64,000 nucleotides of DNA from Ferruginibacter paludis (lineage in GTDB: Bacteria; Bacteroidota; Bacteroidia; Chitinophagales; Chitinophagaceae), in NCBI RefSeq assembly GCF_030409685.1, contig NZ_JAUFQJ010000001.1:186001-250000 (forward strand). Reading direction: 5' to 3'. The position numbers and the translations under genes are program-made. Positions 20,442-29,316 of this stretch are shown here, one piece after another; positions within the stretch are counted from its first letter, which is position 1; each line of letters opens with the position of its first letter. Under the pieces are notes generated by a model, which had not been told where the DNA came from, did no database searches, and saw nothing but the letters and a program-made list of their open reading frames with translations.

Positions 20442-22172
20442 CTAAAGGTTTCCTTTCTTTAACTCGTCCACCGCATAATTGGCCGCTCTTGCTGTTAAAG
20501 CCATAAAAGTCAATGATGGGTTTTGTGTACTGGTTGAAACCATGCTGGCGCCGTCGGTAACAAAAACGTTTTTACAATGGTGCATGGCGTTGTTTTTATC
20601 TAACAAGGAAGTGGCCGGATCTTTACCCATTCTTACACCACCCATTTCATGTATATCCAATCCCGGCGCCTGTTTGCTGTCGTTGGTGCGGATATTTTTA
20701 CAACCTGCTTTGGTAAGCATTTCCTGTCCCTGCTCTAAAAAATCTTTTAATAATTTTTCGTCATTATCATCATAAGCAACTGAGGTTACCAGCAACGGGA
20801 TGCCCCATTCATCTTTTTCATCTTTGCTTAAGCGCAGATGATTGGATTCTTTCGGAATCGTTTCCCCCTGCATCATCATAAACACGCCCCAGCCGCCCGG
20901 TTCAGACATCGCATCTTTATAAGCGCCGCCAATATCTTCTTTGTTACTGCCATCACCGGTTCTTCTGCCCGCGCTGTAATGAACCATATAGCCACGCAAG
21001 AAATCCATTTCCTGTTTGTGTACATTTCTAAAATTCGGCATCATGGCACCTGTTGGCTTACGGCCATAATAATATTGATCCAGGTGTCCATCCACATCCG
21101 CTGTTAAAGTGCCACGGTAATTGTGAAAGGCAACATATTTTCCCAGCAGGCCATTGTCATTACCCAATCCATTCGGAAAACGGCCTGAAGTTGAATTCAA
21201 TAATACCAGGTTAGAATTTAGACAGGCTGCATTTACAAATATCACTTTGGCAAAATATTCAGTAGCAACTTTGGTGTGTGCATCAATTACCCGTACACCC
21301 GTTGCCTTCTGTTTTTTTTCATCATAGATGATGGAGTGTACAACCGAATCAGGCCGCAAGGTAAGGTTGCCGGTCTTCTCAGCCCACGGCAAGGTAGAAG
21401 CGTTGGAACTAAAATAGCCGCCAAACGGACAACCCCGGTCACACATTGTTCGGCCCTGGCATTGTTGCCTGCCCTGGTCAAGATGAATTTGATTGGGTTT
21501 GGTTAAATGCGCACAACGGCCTATGATAACATTGCGGTCTTTATAATTGCTATTTATTTTTTGCTGTAATTCCTTCTCTACGGTGTTCAATTCCCACGGC
21601 GGTAAAAATTCGCCATCGGGCATTGTGTCCAGTCCATCCATATTGCCGCTGATGCCTGCAAACTTTTCTACATGACTGTACCAGGGCGCCAGTTCCTCAT
21701 ATGTAATCGGCCATTCAACTGCAAATCCATCTCTTCCCGGTCCTTCAAAATCGTATTTACTCCAGCGCTGCGTAGCCCTTGCCCACAACAAAGATTTACC
21801 GCCTACCTGGTAGCCACGAATCCAGTCGAACGGCTTTTCCTGTACGTAAGGATGTTGTTTATCTTTTACAAAAAAATGTTCAGTCGCTTCACTCAGTGCA
21901 TAGCACCTGCTTACTATTGGGTTTTCTTTTTCCACTTTCAGCGGCATGTGTAAACGGTGTGTAAAATCCCATGGATCTTTGGTAGCGGTAGGGTAGTCTT
22001 TTAAATGCACTACATTCTTGCCTCTTTCCAGTACAAGCGTTTTTAATCCTTTTTCACATAGTTCTTTCGCAGCCCAGCCTCCACTGATTCCCGAACCAAT
22101 TACGATGGCATCAAAAGTGTTTTTGGCAGCACCACCTGCATTGATGTTGACTTGTGTTGAATCGCCTGGCAT
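20442..22172 (-). CDS. GMC family oxidoreductase, 576 aa (copy 1)
   Basis: FAD-binding GMC enzyme. The dinucleotide fold GSGISGGWAAKELCEKG is at about 27-43 and is followed by LVLERG. The C-terminal domain has GLDIHEMGGVRMG and STQNPSLTFMALTARAA, carrying the usual His/Asn active-site pair. A cysteine-rich stretch CQGRTMCDRGCPFGG lies mid-protein. No signal peptide or Tat motif was seen, and no gluconate-dehydrogenase subunit 3 gene is adjacent, although related GMC proteins often have that partner. It probably oxidises a polyol or sugar alcohol. It is a tandem paralogue of the next gene. Confidence 0.9.
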   Translation of the reverse strand: MPGDSTQVNINAGGAAKNTFDAIVIGSGISGGWAAKELCEKGLKTLVLERGKNVVHLKDYPTATKDPWDFTHRLHMPLKVEKENPIVSRCYALSEATEHFFVKDKQHPYVQEKPFDWIRGYQVGGKSLLWARATQRWSKYDFEGPGRDGFAVEWPITYEELAPWYSHVEKFAGISGNMDGLDTMPDGEFLPPWELNTVEKELQQKINSNYKDRNVIIGRCAHLTKPNQIHLDQGRQQCQGRTMCDRGCPFGGYFSSNASTLPWAEKTGNLTLRPDSVVHSIIYDEKKQKATGVRVIDAHTKVATEYFAKVIFVNAACLNSNLVLLNSTSGRFPNGLGNDNGLLGKYVAFHNYRGTLTADVDGHLDQYYYGRKPTGAMMPNFRNVHKQEMDFLRGYMVHYSAGRRTGDGSNKEDIGGAYKDAMSEPGGWGVFMMMQGETIPKESNHLRLSKDEKDEWGIPLLVTSVAYDDNDEKLLKDFLEQGQEMLTKAGCKNIRTNDSKQAPGLDIHEMGGVRMGKDPATSLLDKNNAMHHCKNVFVTDGASMVSTSTQNPSLTFMALTARAANYAVDELKKGNL

Positions 22173-22341
22173 ATTTTTTAATTAAAAATTAATAATTAAG
22201 AATTAATAATTTGTTCGAATCAGTAATACAGAAGAAATAAGTAAAAATTCAAAAAGAGCCTGTCAATCTGACTCGTTATAACTGATCACTTTTAATCTAT
22301 GATTTTGTAACTCATAACTTAACACTTATAACTCATAACTC
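22173..22341. repeat. AT-rich repeats between the GMC paralogues
   Basis: Holds AATTAAAAATTAATAATTAAG-like repeats next to the copy 1 start and CTTATAACTCATAACT-type repeats next to the copy 2 stop. The latter resemble the bases just past the copy 1 stop at about 20424-20440, so the duplication included 3' flank. Confidence 0.5.
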
Positions 22342-24075
22342 TTAAAGGTTTCCTTTCTTCAATTCTTCCACCGCATGGTTGGCAGCCCTTGCTGTTAATG
22401 TCATGTACAATATCGATGGGCTTTGATTGCCTGTACTTGTCATGCAGGCGCCATCTGTTACAAAAACATTTTTACAATGGTGCAACGCATTCCATTTGTC
22501 CAGCATCGAATTGTTGGGATCGTTCCCCATCCTGCAACCGCCCATCTCGTGAATATCCAGTCCCGGCGCCTGTTTGCTGTCGCTGTGTGTAATATTTTTT
22601 ACGCCGGCGCCGGTAAGCATTTCTTCTGTCTGCGTAAAAAAATCTTTCAATAATCTTTCATCATTGTCATCATATCCAACAGAGGTAACCAGCAACGGAA
22701 TTCCCCACTGGTCTTTTTTATCAGTACTTAAGCGAACATGGTTGATTGCTTTCGGAACGGTTTCTCCCTGCACATAAGCATATACATGCCATGGACCGGC
22801 TTCCGTCATCGCCTCTTTGTAGACTGCTCCAATTTGCTCAGGGCAACGGTCACCATCGCCTCTTTCACGGTAAGCTCCGGCGAAAGTGGTAAAGCCACCC
22901 ACGAAGTCGGTATCTATTTTATGTAAATTTCTGTAGTTCGCAATAATGGTATCTGTCGGGTTTCGGCCATACACATACTTGTCTTCAAAGCCATCGATGT
23001 GGCCACTCATCCAGCCACGGTAGTTATGAAAGCAAACATATTTTCCTAAAATGCCACTGTCATTTCCAAGTCCGTTAGGGAACCTTGCAGAGGTTGAATT
23101 CAGCAGAATTAAATTGCTGTTTAATGCAGAGCCGTTTACAAAAATTATTTTAGCAAAGTACTCTGTTGTTTCTTTTGTAACGGAGTCTATAACCCTTACG
23201 CCGCTTGCTTTTTGCAGCTTATCATCGTAGATAATAGAATGCACTACAGAGAAAGGTCTGATGGTAAGATTGCCTGTTTTGGCAGCCCACGGAAGGGTAG
23301 AAGAGTTGCTGCTAAAGTAGCCTCCAAACGGACACCCACGCATGCATAAATTTCTTGCCTGGCATTGCGCACGGCCCTGGTCTAAATGTATTGGATTGGG
23401 CTTTGTTAAATGCGCCCACCGGGCATGAACCAAATAGCGGTTACCGTAATTTTTCAAGAAACTATCTTTCAAATGCTGCTCTACAACATTTAAATCAAAG
23501 GGCGGTAAAAATTCACCATCGGGCATAGATTCAATGCCATCTTTATTACCACAAATACCAATAAATTTTTCAACATGGCTATACCATGGAGCCACATCGG
23601 CGTAGCGAATTGGCCAGTCCCAGCCATAACCAAACCGCTGCGGACCGGTAAATTCAAAATCGCTCCAGCGCTGCGTGGCCCTTCCCCATGTAAGCGATTT
23701 GCCACCTACCTGGTAACCCCGTATCCACTCAAAAGGTTTCTCCTGTACATAAGGATGGTCTTTATCATTAACAAAAAAATGCTGGTTGTCTTCGCCATAA
23801 CCAGCCGCCTTTGTAATCAGCGGATTTTGCTCTAACGTTTCTTTTGTAATTCGGCCACGGTGTTTTAATTCCCATGGGTCTTTGGTAGCAGTGGGATAAT
23901 CCTTGTTGTGTTCTACATTACGGCCTCTTTCCAGCACCAGTGTTTTCAATCCCTTCTCACACAATTCCTTCGCCGCCCAGCCGCCGCTGATACCGCTGCC
24001 GATCACAATGGCATCGTAGGTATGTTTTTCAGCACCGCCACTGTTAATATTCACTTTTGAAGAATCACCAGGCAT
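22342..24075 (-). CDS. GMC family oxidoreductase, 577 aa (copy 2)
   Basis: Paralogue of the gene at 20442, with the same opening MPGDSSKVNINSGGAEK, the FAD fold GSGISGGWAAKELCEKG, the central CQARNLCMRGCPFGG motif and the C-terminal DIHEMGGCRMG and GNQSPSILYMTLTARAA. In the last block, the Asn of copy 1 (TQNPS) is replaced by Ser (NQSPS, with Asn two positions earlier), so the active-site partner may differ. The two genes end identically (VEELKKGNL versus VDELKKGNL) and both are followed by similar TAACTTATAACT-like repeats. Confidence 0.9.
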   Translation of the reverse strand: MPGDSSKVNINSGGAEKHTYDAIVIGSGISGGWAAKELCEKGLKTLVLERGRNVEHNKDYPTATKDPWELKHRGRITKETLEQNPLITKAAGYGEDNQHFFVNDKDHPYVQEKPFEWIRGYQVGGKSLTWGRATQRWSDFEFTGPQRFGYGWDWPIRYADVAPWYSHVEKFIGICGNKDGIESMPDGEFLPPFDLNVVEQHLKDSFLKNYGNRYLVHARWAHLTKPNPIHLDQGRAQCQARNLCMRGCPFGGYFSSNSSTLPWAAKTGNLTIRPFSVVHSIIYDDKLQKASGVRVIDSVTKETTEYFAKIIFVNGSALNSNLILLNSTSARFPNGLGNDSGILGKYVCFHNYRGWMSGHIDGFEDKYVYGRNPTDTIIANYRNLHKIDTDFVGGFTTFAGAYRERGDGDRCPEQIGAVYKEAMTEAGPWHVYAYVQGETVPKAINHVRLSTDKKDQWGIPLLVTSVGYDDNDERLLKDFFTQTEEMLTGAGVKNITHSDSKQAPGLDIHEMGGCRMGNDPNNSMLDKWNALHHCKNVFVTDGACMTSTGNQSPSILYMTLTARAANHAVEELKKGNL

Positions 24076-24224
24076 CGTTAATATTTTTTATGTACCCAAC
24101 TTATGTATTTCAATTAAGCTGCATTGGCGTCGCACTCTTGTACAAAAACAGCAAAGGGCAACTTTTATCAAAGCGTAGAGAGCGGTTTAATATATAGCCT
24201 AAAAAAATAAAAAAACTGGTATTA

Positions 24225-25217
24225 TTAAACACCGGCAGCTTCAGCGGGCAACTCATTCCAGAAGCCCATTTTTCCAAATTTTACAATGCGGTCTGCGCAA
24301 CGTTTTTCAGCAGGTATCTGTTTCAATTCTTTGATAATCGGTATCAAATGTTCTTTTAAAATCCGGCCAGCCTCATCATAATCCCAGTGACTGCCACCAG
24401 CGGGCTCTGGCACCACGCCATCCACCAGGCCAAACCGCATCATATCAGGACCGGTTAAACGCAGTTGTTCAGCCGCTGTTTCTTTCTTATCCCAGCTGCG
24501 CCATAAAATGGAACTGCAGTTTTCCGGCGATATTACTGTATACCAGCTGTTTTCCAGCATCAGCACTCTGTCGCCAACACCTATGCCGAGCGCACCACCA
24601 CTGGCGCCTTCACCAATAATTACGCAAATCACAGGCACCTTCAACCGCATCATTTCGTAAATGTTGCGGGCAATGGCTTCGCCCTGGCCACGTTCTTCAG
24701 CTTCCATGCCGGGATAAGCGCCCGGTGTATCAATTAAGGTAACAATAGGTTTATTAAACTTCTCGGCCAGGCGCATTAATCGCAGTGCCTTTCTATAGCC
24801 TTCCGGGTTGGCCATACCAAAATTTCGCAGCTGGCGCATTTTGGTATTGATTCCTTTTTGCTGGCCTATAAACATAACCGTTTCTCCATCCAACTGGGCA
24901 AAACCGCCCACCATGGCTTTATCATCTTTCACATTTCTATCGCCATGCAGTTCAATAAAATTTTCGGTCATTTTATCAATATACTTTAACGTATAAGGTC
25001 TGTCGGGGTGCCTGCTGAGTTGAACTTTTTGCCATGGAGTAAGATTGGCTGTCAGATCGCGTTTAGTATCATTGATTTTTTGTTCCAGTGTTTGTACATA
25101 TCCGCTTACATCAGTCTTATTTTTTTCAGCGGATACTTTTATCTGTTCTATCTGGTCGTATAAGTCCTTGATTGGCTTTTCAAAATCGAGGAATTGTCGT
25201 TTTTTAAATTCAGGCAT
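24225..25217 (-). CDS. accA: Acetyl-CoA carboxylase carboxyltransferase subunit alpha, 330 aa
   Basis: Full-length AccA. An N-terminal coiled region (FEKPIKDLYDQIEQIK) is followed by the crotonase-like carboxyltransferase core: SRHPDRPYTLKYID, FIELHGDRNVKDDKAMVGG, NFGMANPEGYRKALRLM, DTPGAYPGMEAEERGQGEAIA and IGEGASGGALGIGVGD. With AccD it transfers the carboxyl group from biotin to acetyl-CoA, the committed step of fatty acid synthesis. It is monocistronic here and divergent from the tRNA-Asp gene. Confidence 0.97.
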   Translation of the reverse strand: MPEFKKRQFLDFEKPIKDLYDQIEQIKVSAEKNKTDVSGYVQTLEQKINDTKRDLTANLTPWQKVQLSRHPDRPYTLKYIDKMTENFIELHGDRNVKDDKAMVGGFAQLDGETVMFIGQQKGINTKMRQLRNFGMANPEGYRKALRLMRLAEKFNKPIVTLIDTPGAYPGMEAEERGQGEAIARNIYEMMRLKVPVICVIIGEGASGGALGIGVGDRVLMLENSWYTVISPENCSSILWRSWDKKETAAEQLRLTGPDMMRFGLVDGVVPEPAGGSHWDYDEAGRILKEHLIPIIKELKQIPAEKRCADRIVKFGKMGFWNELPAEAAGV

Positions 25218-25303
25218 AAGAGCAATTTACAGCTTTGTGTGTAAGCAGTGAAAAATAATAAATCAGTGTTGCAAAAATAAGTCTTCAAAATTTTTAATAA
25301 AAG

Positions 25304-25336
25304 TTTTGGCTCAGGAAATTGAAAAACATATCTTTG
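25304..25336 (+). promoter_or_regulatory. Promoter of tRNA-Asp
   Basis: TTTTG (25304-25308), a 20-base spacer, then TATCTTTG (25329-25336): a complete Bacteroidota -33/-7 pair, 59 bases before the tRNA. Confidence 0.75.
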
Positions 25337-25395
25337 CAATCCCGAAAAACAAAGCAGGGTTTTTAAATAAATTTTGTTGCTGTAAAAAGGGAAAC

Positions 25396-25469
25396 GGATT
25401 GGTAGTTCAGTTGGTTAGAATGCCGCCCTGTCACGGCGGAGGTCGCGGGTTCGAGTCCCGTCCAGTCCG
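25396..25469 (+). tRNA. tRNA-Asp (anticodon GTC)
   Basis: The acceptor stem GGATTGG pairs with CCAGTCC (one G-T pair). The D-arm contains AGTTCAGTTGGTTAGAAT, the anticodon loop is CTGTCAC with GTC, and the T-arm is GCGGGTTCGAGTCCCGT. The CCA end is not encoded. A terminator follows directly. Confidence 0.95.
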
Positions 25470-25482
25470 CTCAAATTTTGTT

Positions 25483-25517
25483 AAAACCCGCTCTGGTAGC
25501 GGGTTTTGCTTTTTTTA
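25483..25517 (+). terminator. Terminator after tRNA-Asp
   Basis: A perfect 10-bp stem AAAACCCGCT/AGCGGGTTTT with a five-base loop, followed within two bases by a seven-T run. Confidence 0.85.
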
Positions 25518-25701
25518 TTCTATTTTTTATTCTATAAAAAAGCGAATAGACCCAAAATTTGACCTTATTTTACTTGTCTTTATTCAACCTGACTCGTTGT
25601 CTGTTTAAAGGTACGATTTCCCAAATTTCAAAGAACTAAGAGACGGTACGAGGCAAGAATATAACAAAAAAGCAGTGCCTTTTACACTGCTTCGAAATTA
25701 C

Positions 25702-25971
25702 TCATGCCTTCATCAACTCCCTGATATCCCTACCAAGGAAATATACCCTCGACCTTATCTTTACCTTCTTCAATTTTCCATGCTTTATCCAATCATAGAT
25801 CGTAGGTTTTGTAACTTTAAAAAGGGAACAGATTTCCTGGATTTTAAACAATGGCTTTTCGGTAAACCCGGTAGTTTCCCTTATGGAAGTTTGGGTTGGC
25901 TGTTGTTTTTGCTCTTTTGCTACTTCTTCCCGGATCTTTATTGTTTGGCGGAACAGGGCAAATGAAGACAC
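25702..25971 (-). CDS. Excisionase-like helix-turn-helix protein, 89 aa
   Basis: The C-terminal half (from about residue 40) is a winged-helix of the MerR/excisionase type: LFKIQEICSLFKVTKPTIYDWIKHGKLKKVKIRSRVYFLGRDI, where helix 2 recognises DNA and the wing follows. The N-terminal half is a charged linker. Such proteins regulate or assist integrases of mobile elements. It lies 232 bases downstream of tRNA-Asp, a common integration site, but no integrase is in the window. It may be a leftover of a deleted element. Confidence 0.75.
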   Translation of the reverse strand: MSSFALFRQTIKIREEVAKEQKQQPTQTSIRETTGFTEKPLFKIQEICSLFKVTKPTIYDWIKHGKLKKVKIRSRVYFLGRDIRELMKA

Positions 25972-26033
25972 AAAAAGCCTTTAATCTTTGTGAGAGTTTT
26001 GCAAAGGGTGTGACGATGGAATTTTATAATTAA

Positions 26034-26076
26034 GATCAAGTAAGGGGCAAACGTTGCGTTTGCCCCTTACTTGATC
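26034..26076. repeat. Perfect 20-bp inverted repeat (hairpin 1)
   Basis: The arm GATCAAGTAAGGGGCAAACG is followed by three bases (TTG) and its exact reverse complement. There is no T-run on either side, so it is not a normal terminator. Confidence 0.9.
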
Positions 26077-26094
26077 AGATTGTTAAAGCCTGGA

Positions 26095-26124
26095 AACGCC
26101 CCACGCCCTCAAGCGTGGGGCGTT
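26095..26124. repeat. Perfect 12-bp inverted repeat (hairpin 2)
   Basis: AACGCCCCACGC and GCGTGGGGCGTT flank a six-base loop CCTCAA, 18 bases after hairpin 1. It is strikingly GC-rich against its AT-rich surroundings. Confidence 0.9.
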
Positions 26125-26451
26125 GGCTCAGTGCAATATTTCTTTAAACAAATTTCTTTGAGAATATGAACGATTGGAAGTCAGGAATCTATCAATTTTT
26201 AACTGTAAAATCAAGTTATATAAAAGTATATTTACCCATGGAAGGATGAGCCAGTCTTTAATGACACTTCTTGAGAAATGCACACATTCTTATTTTATAT
26301 TGATGTGTTGTATTATTAAAAGTATATTTGAAAGGCTTTGATACAAGACAACACTAAGCAAATTCATTAAGTGAATGATATCTTTTAGAAAGAATTTTCA
26401 TTGACTTAATTGAAACCCATTTAATAATTATCCAAACTGATTCAAAAGAGG
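26125..26451. other. AT-rich spacer with a promoter and a 13-bp direct repeat
   Basis: No gene seen. TAAAAGTATATTT occurs exactly at 26221-26233 and 26317-26329. The second copy runs into TATATTTG (26323-26330), which lies 20 bases after a TTG at 26300-26302; this is a good promoter for the TlpA-like gene. Confidence 0.5.
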
Positions 26452-27039
26452 GTGATAAAGTCCAACTACGTTATTACTAAGCTAAAAAAAAACGGAATAA
26501 CAATCCTTATGATGGCCGTTTTGCTGCTCATAACAATCAGCCCGGATGCTAAGGCATGGTTGCTGCAGCAGCTGGTTGCAATTGGTTTATTTAAAGCTGA
26601 CATAAAAAAAGATGGTATTGAAAATGAGCCGGCAGTTGCTCCTTTTAATTTTACAAATGCAGCGGGTGAAACGGCTTCTACAGCCAGTTTGAAAGGCAAG
26701 GTTGTATTCATTAATTTCTGGGCATCCTGGTGCCCGCCATGCAGAGCTGAAATGCCTTCGGTACTGGCATTGTATCAACAGCTGAAGCAGGATGACAGAA
26801 TTGTTTTTTTATTCATTAACGAAGATGATGATTCCAGTAAAGCACTACAGTATCTCAAAAAAAACAATTACATCCTGCCTTTATATTACCGTTCCGGAAC
26901 CGTTCCTGCTGAAATTTTCACTGGCAGTTTACCCACTACCCTTGTTATCAATAGAGAAGGTAAAATTGTGCTAAAGCATGAAGGCATGGCTGGCTACGAC
27001 ACTGAAAAATTCATCAACCAGTTAAAAGAATTGTTATAA
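26452..27039 (+). CDS. TlpA-like membrane-anchored thioredoxin, 195 aa
   Basis: An N-terminal hydrophobic helix (ITILMMAVLLLITI) anchors the protein, with a thioredoxin domain outside the cytoplasm. The redox motif is WASWCPPC at about 90-97 and the cis-proline is in GSLPTTLVI. TlpA/ResA proteins reduce disulfides of periplasmic targets, for instance in cytochrome maturation. The start used is GTG at 26452, directly after AAAGAGG; the ATG pair in front of AVLLLI (about residue 20) is an alternative start. No cytochrome genes are nearby. Confidence 0.85.
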   Translation: MIKSNYVITKLKKNGITILMMAVLLLITISPDAKAWLLQQLVAIGLFKADIKKDGIENEPAVAPFNFTNAAGETASTASLKGKVVFINFWASWCPPCRAEMPSVLALYQQLKQDDRIVFLFINEDDDSSKALQYLKKNNYILPLYYRSGTVPAEIFTGSLPTTLVINREGKIVLKHEGMAGYDTEKFINQLKELL

Positions 27040-27157
27040 ACAGGCTCAATAATTGTTGAGCAATAGTTGTCACCACTCATCATGGAAAATTGATTAAGTC
27101 AAAACAACATACTTTAAAGTGACCTGCCAACGTAGCACCAATCAATACACCTAACAA

Positions 27158-27538
27158 ATGGACGAAAACAAAATGCACGGTAATCCGAGCGATCATTTAG
27201 CAAATGAGCGCACCTTTCTTGCTTGGGTACGCACCAGCATCGGCATCATGGCGTTTGGCTTCGTGGTGGTAAAGTTTTCATTATTTGTAAAACAGATTTC
27301 ATTAATCCTTGGCAAGGAAACCGTGATTCATCAAACTGGTTATTCTGGCATTTTAGGAATTGTTCTGGTGGCTGTAGGTACAGTAACTTCCGTACTATCT
27401 TACATTCGCTATAAGCAGTCAGAAAAGCAATTAAATGAAGGCAATTATAAACATTCTTCCTTACTGATAACTGTGCTGACAGCCTTCATTCTGTTGGTGA
27501 GTATATTTCTGATTGTTTACCTTCTAAAAAGCATATAA
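27158..27538 (+). CDS. DUF202 (YidH-like) membrane protein, 126 aa
   Basis: Three transmembrane helices with the family's opening NERTFLAWVRTSIGIMAFGFVVVKFSLF, where the NERTxLAWxRT box is diagnostic. Function is unknown; these small inner-membrane proteins are common in bacteria and resemble the VTC-associated domain of eukaryotes. It is 118 bases after the TlpA-like gene and probably has its own promoter (TACTTTAA near 27111). Confidence 0.85.
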   Translation: MDENKMHGNPSDHLANERTFLAWVRTSIGIMAFGFVVVKFSLFVKQISLILGKETVIHQTGYSGILGIVLVAVGTVTSVLSYIRYKQSEKQLNEGNYKHSSLLITVLTAFILLVSIFLIVYLLKSI

Positions 27539-27707
27539 CATTGTTTCATGCTGGTTATGAGTTGACCACCTGCCATTTAATTGCATTTTAAATTGTGAAT
27601 AGCCGCTATATTCGATGGTGTCATCGCTGGCAACATCAAAAGTGATAGTTTAAAATGACATTGAACAAAACAGTTTTTGAAGCTGACCCAAAAAGGCAGA
27701 TGCTAAC

Positions 27708-28571
27708 ATGAAAAAGATTCCCATAAGACAGCTTGGTTCTTCACAGCAGGAACTACACTTAGCCGAACGTTTTAAAATTCGCCGGGTGGAAGATATTTTG
27801 GGAGGTACTGATTTGGTTCACGACCTACATAGGCATGACTTCTTTTTTATCCTTGCATTAAAAATAGGGTCAGGTAAGCATGAGATAGATTTTACAGCCT
27901 ACGATGTGATGGATAATTCAGTCTTTTTTATACGCCCCGGCCAGGTGCACCAGTTGGAATTGAAAGCATGTAGCACTGGATATTTAGTAGAGTTCAATGC
28001 TGAATTTTATCACCCTAAAGACAAGCTATCAATCCAGCGCTTAAGAAAAGCAAGCAATAAAAACTACTGCGAATTGGAAATAAGCAGGTTTAATAAATTG
28101 CAAAACATTCTGTCCTCTATGCTGGATGAATACACTTGCAAAGATGAAGGATACCAGGATGTGATAAAATCGAGCCTTGACATTTTCTTTATTGAATTTG
28201 GAAGACAAAGTTCCAATCCCAGGGGAATACAAACAGCTGCTAATTCCTATACACAGGAGCGCTTTGAAGAATACTTAGAGTTACTGGAAAACCATATTGC
28301 CACTCATAAGCAGGTTGCCCAATACACTGATTTGATGAACCTCTCTCCCTACCAGCTAAATGAAATCACAAAATCATCTATTGGTAAAACGGCTTCAGAT
28401 ATGATCAATGAACACATTATTCTGGAAGCTAAGAGATATTTATTAGCAACTGCAAACCAGGTAAAAGATATTGCTGACCAACTAGGGTTTGAAGACACCT
28501 CTTATTTTATCCGATTCTTTAAAAAGCATATAGGTCATTCGCCTGAAGTGTTTAGAAAAAGCTTTAAATAA
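27708..28571 (+). CDS. AraC family transcriptional regulator, 287 aa
   Basis: An N-terminal cupin-like sensing domain (DLHRHDFFFILALKIGSGKHEIDF, FFIRPGQVHQLEL) and a C-terminal double helix-turn-helix from about 190 (MNLSPYQLNEITKSSIGKTASDMI ... VKDIADQLGFEDTSYFIRFFKKHIGHSPEVFRKS), the AraC/XylS pattern. It probably responds to a small ligand and activates transcription. The SDR gene starts 85 bases downstream, and its promoter carries GTCCTG repeated 21 bases apart, a likely target site. Confidence 0.93.
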   Translation: MKKIPIRQLGSSQQELHLAERFKIRRVEDILGGTDLVHDLHRHDFFFILALKIGSGKHEIDFTAYDVMDNSVFFIRPGQVHQLELKACSTGYLVEFNAEFYHPKDKLSIQRLRKASNKNYCELEISRFNKLQNILSSMLDEYTCKDEGYQDVIKSSLDIFFIEFGRQSSNPRGIQTAANSYTQERFEEYLELLENHIATHKQVAQYTDLMNLSPYQLNEITKSSIGKTASDMINEHIILEAKRYLLATANQVKDIADQLGFEDTSYFIRFFKKHIGHSPEVFRKSFK

Positions 28572-28628
28572 GTCCTGCATAACTGCGGCATCGTCCTGTT
28601 ATACTGCCTTGCGGTGAATTTACTTTTG
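28572..28628 (+). promoter_or_regulatory. Putative AraC-type operator and promoter of the SDR gene
   Basis: GTCCTG occurs at 28572-28577 and 28593-28598, exactly 21 bases apart. The -7 box TACTTTTG is at 28621-28628, 22 bases after the second copy. Direct repeats two helical turns apart next to the core promoter suit an AraC-type activator, here most simply the one encoded just upstream. Confidence 0.5.
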
Positions 28629-28656
28629 CGTAAATAAACTTTTAAAATTTACAAAA

Positions 28657-29253
28657 ATGAAAATTATCATCGTTGGTGCATCAGGTACTATGGGAAAGCA
28701 TTTAACAACAGCCTTTGCAAAAGATCACGAAGTAATCACAGCAGCTTCCAAAGGATGTGATGTGCAGGTAGATATTACTTCAACAACATCCGTTGAAAAT
28801 ATGTACAGGCAAGTAGGCGCATTTGATGCATTGATTTCAACTGCAGGTCCAACCTTTGTAGGTCTCTGGAAAAAATTAACCGACAAGGAATTCCGGCAAG
28901 GCGTGGAAGGGAAAATGATGGGGCAGATAAACCTTGTATTAATAGGCCAGCATTATATTAATACAAAGGGATCATTTACATTGATAACGGGAGCTCTGTC
29001 ACATGACCCGCAGAAGAATTTTGCCAATGCATCGGCGGCCAATGGAGCAGTAGAGGGATTTGTGAGAGGAGCGGCCATTGAGTTGGAAAATGGTATCCGT
29101 ATTAATGCAGTGAGTCCAACTGTTATTGAAAATTCTCCTCAATATTTCCCTTATTTTCCAGGCGACATTCCCGTAACGATGCAGCAATTAGAATATGGGT
29201 TTCGCAAATCTATATTTGGCGCAAATACAGGCCAAATAATTAAACCTTATTAA
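28657..29253 (+). CDS. Short-chain dehydrogenase/reductase, 198 aa
   Basis: Compact SDR with the cofactor motif GASGTMGKHL at about 7-16 and STAGP in place of NNAG. Catalytic positions: the usual YxxxK is replaced, the segment reading ASAANGAVEGFVRGAA, so the tyrosine/lysine pair is missing; this is a known feature of a short atypical SDR subgroup. IRINAVSPTVIENSP follows, as in classical SDRs. Substrate is unknown and activity is uncertain. It is probably controlled by the AraC gene upstream; a terminator follows. Confidence 0.85.
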   Translation: MKIIIVGASGTMGKHLTTAFAKDHEVITAASKGCDVQVDITSTTSVENMYRQVGAFDALISTAGPTFVGLWKKLTDKEFRQGVEGKMMGQINLVLIGQHYINTKGSFTLITGALSHDPQKNFANASAANGAVEGFVRGAAIELENGIRINAVSPTVIENSPQYFPYFPGDIPVTMQQLEYGFRKSIFGANTGQIIKPY

Positions 29254-29280
29254 TTACAACATTCAATCAGCTTAAAAAAA

Positions 29281-29316
29281 GAGCCTGGATTTTTAAAAGC
29301 CAGGGCTCATTTTTTA
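29281..29316 (+). terminator. Terminator after the SDR gene
   Basis: GAGCC-TGG pairs with CCA-G-GGCTC (one bulged G) and is followed by ATTTTTT. Confidence 0.7.

Noticed and set aside
26095-26124. Hairpin 2 as an integron attC site
   Set aside because: It lacks the RYYYAAC/GTTRRRY core pair and no integron integrase or cassette array is present.
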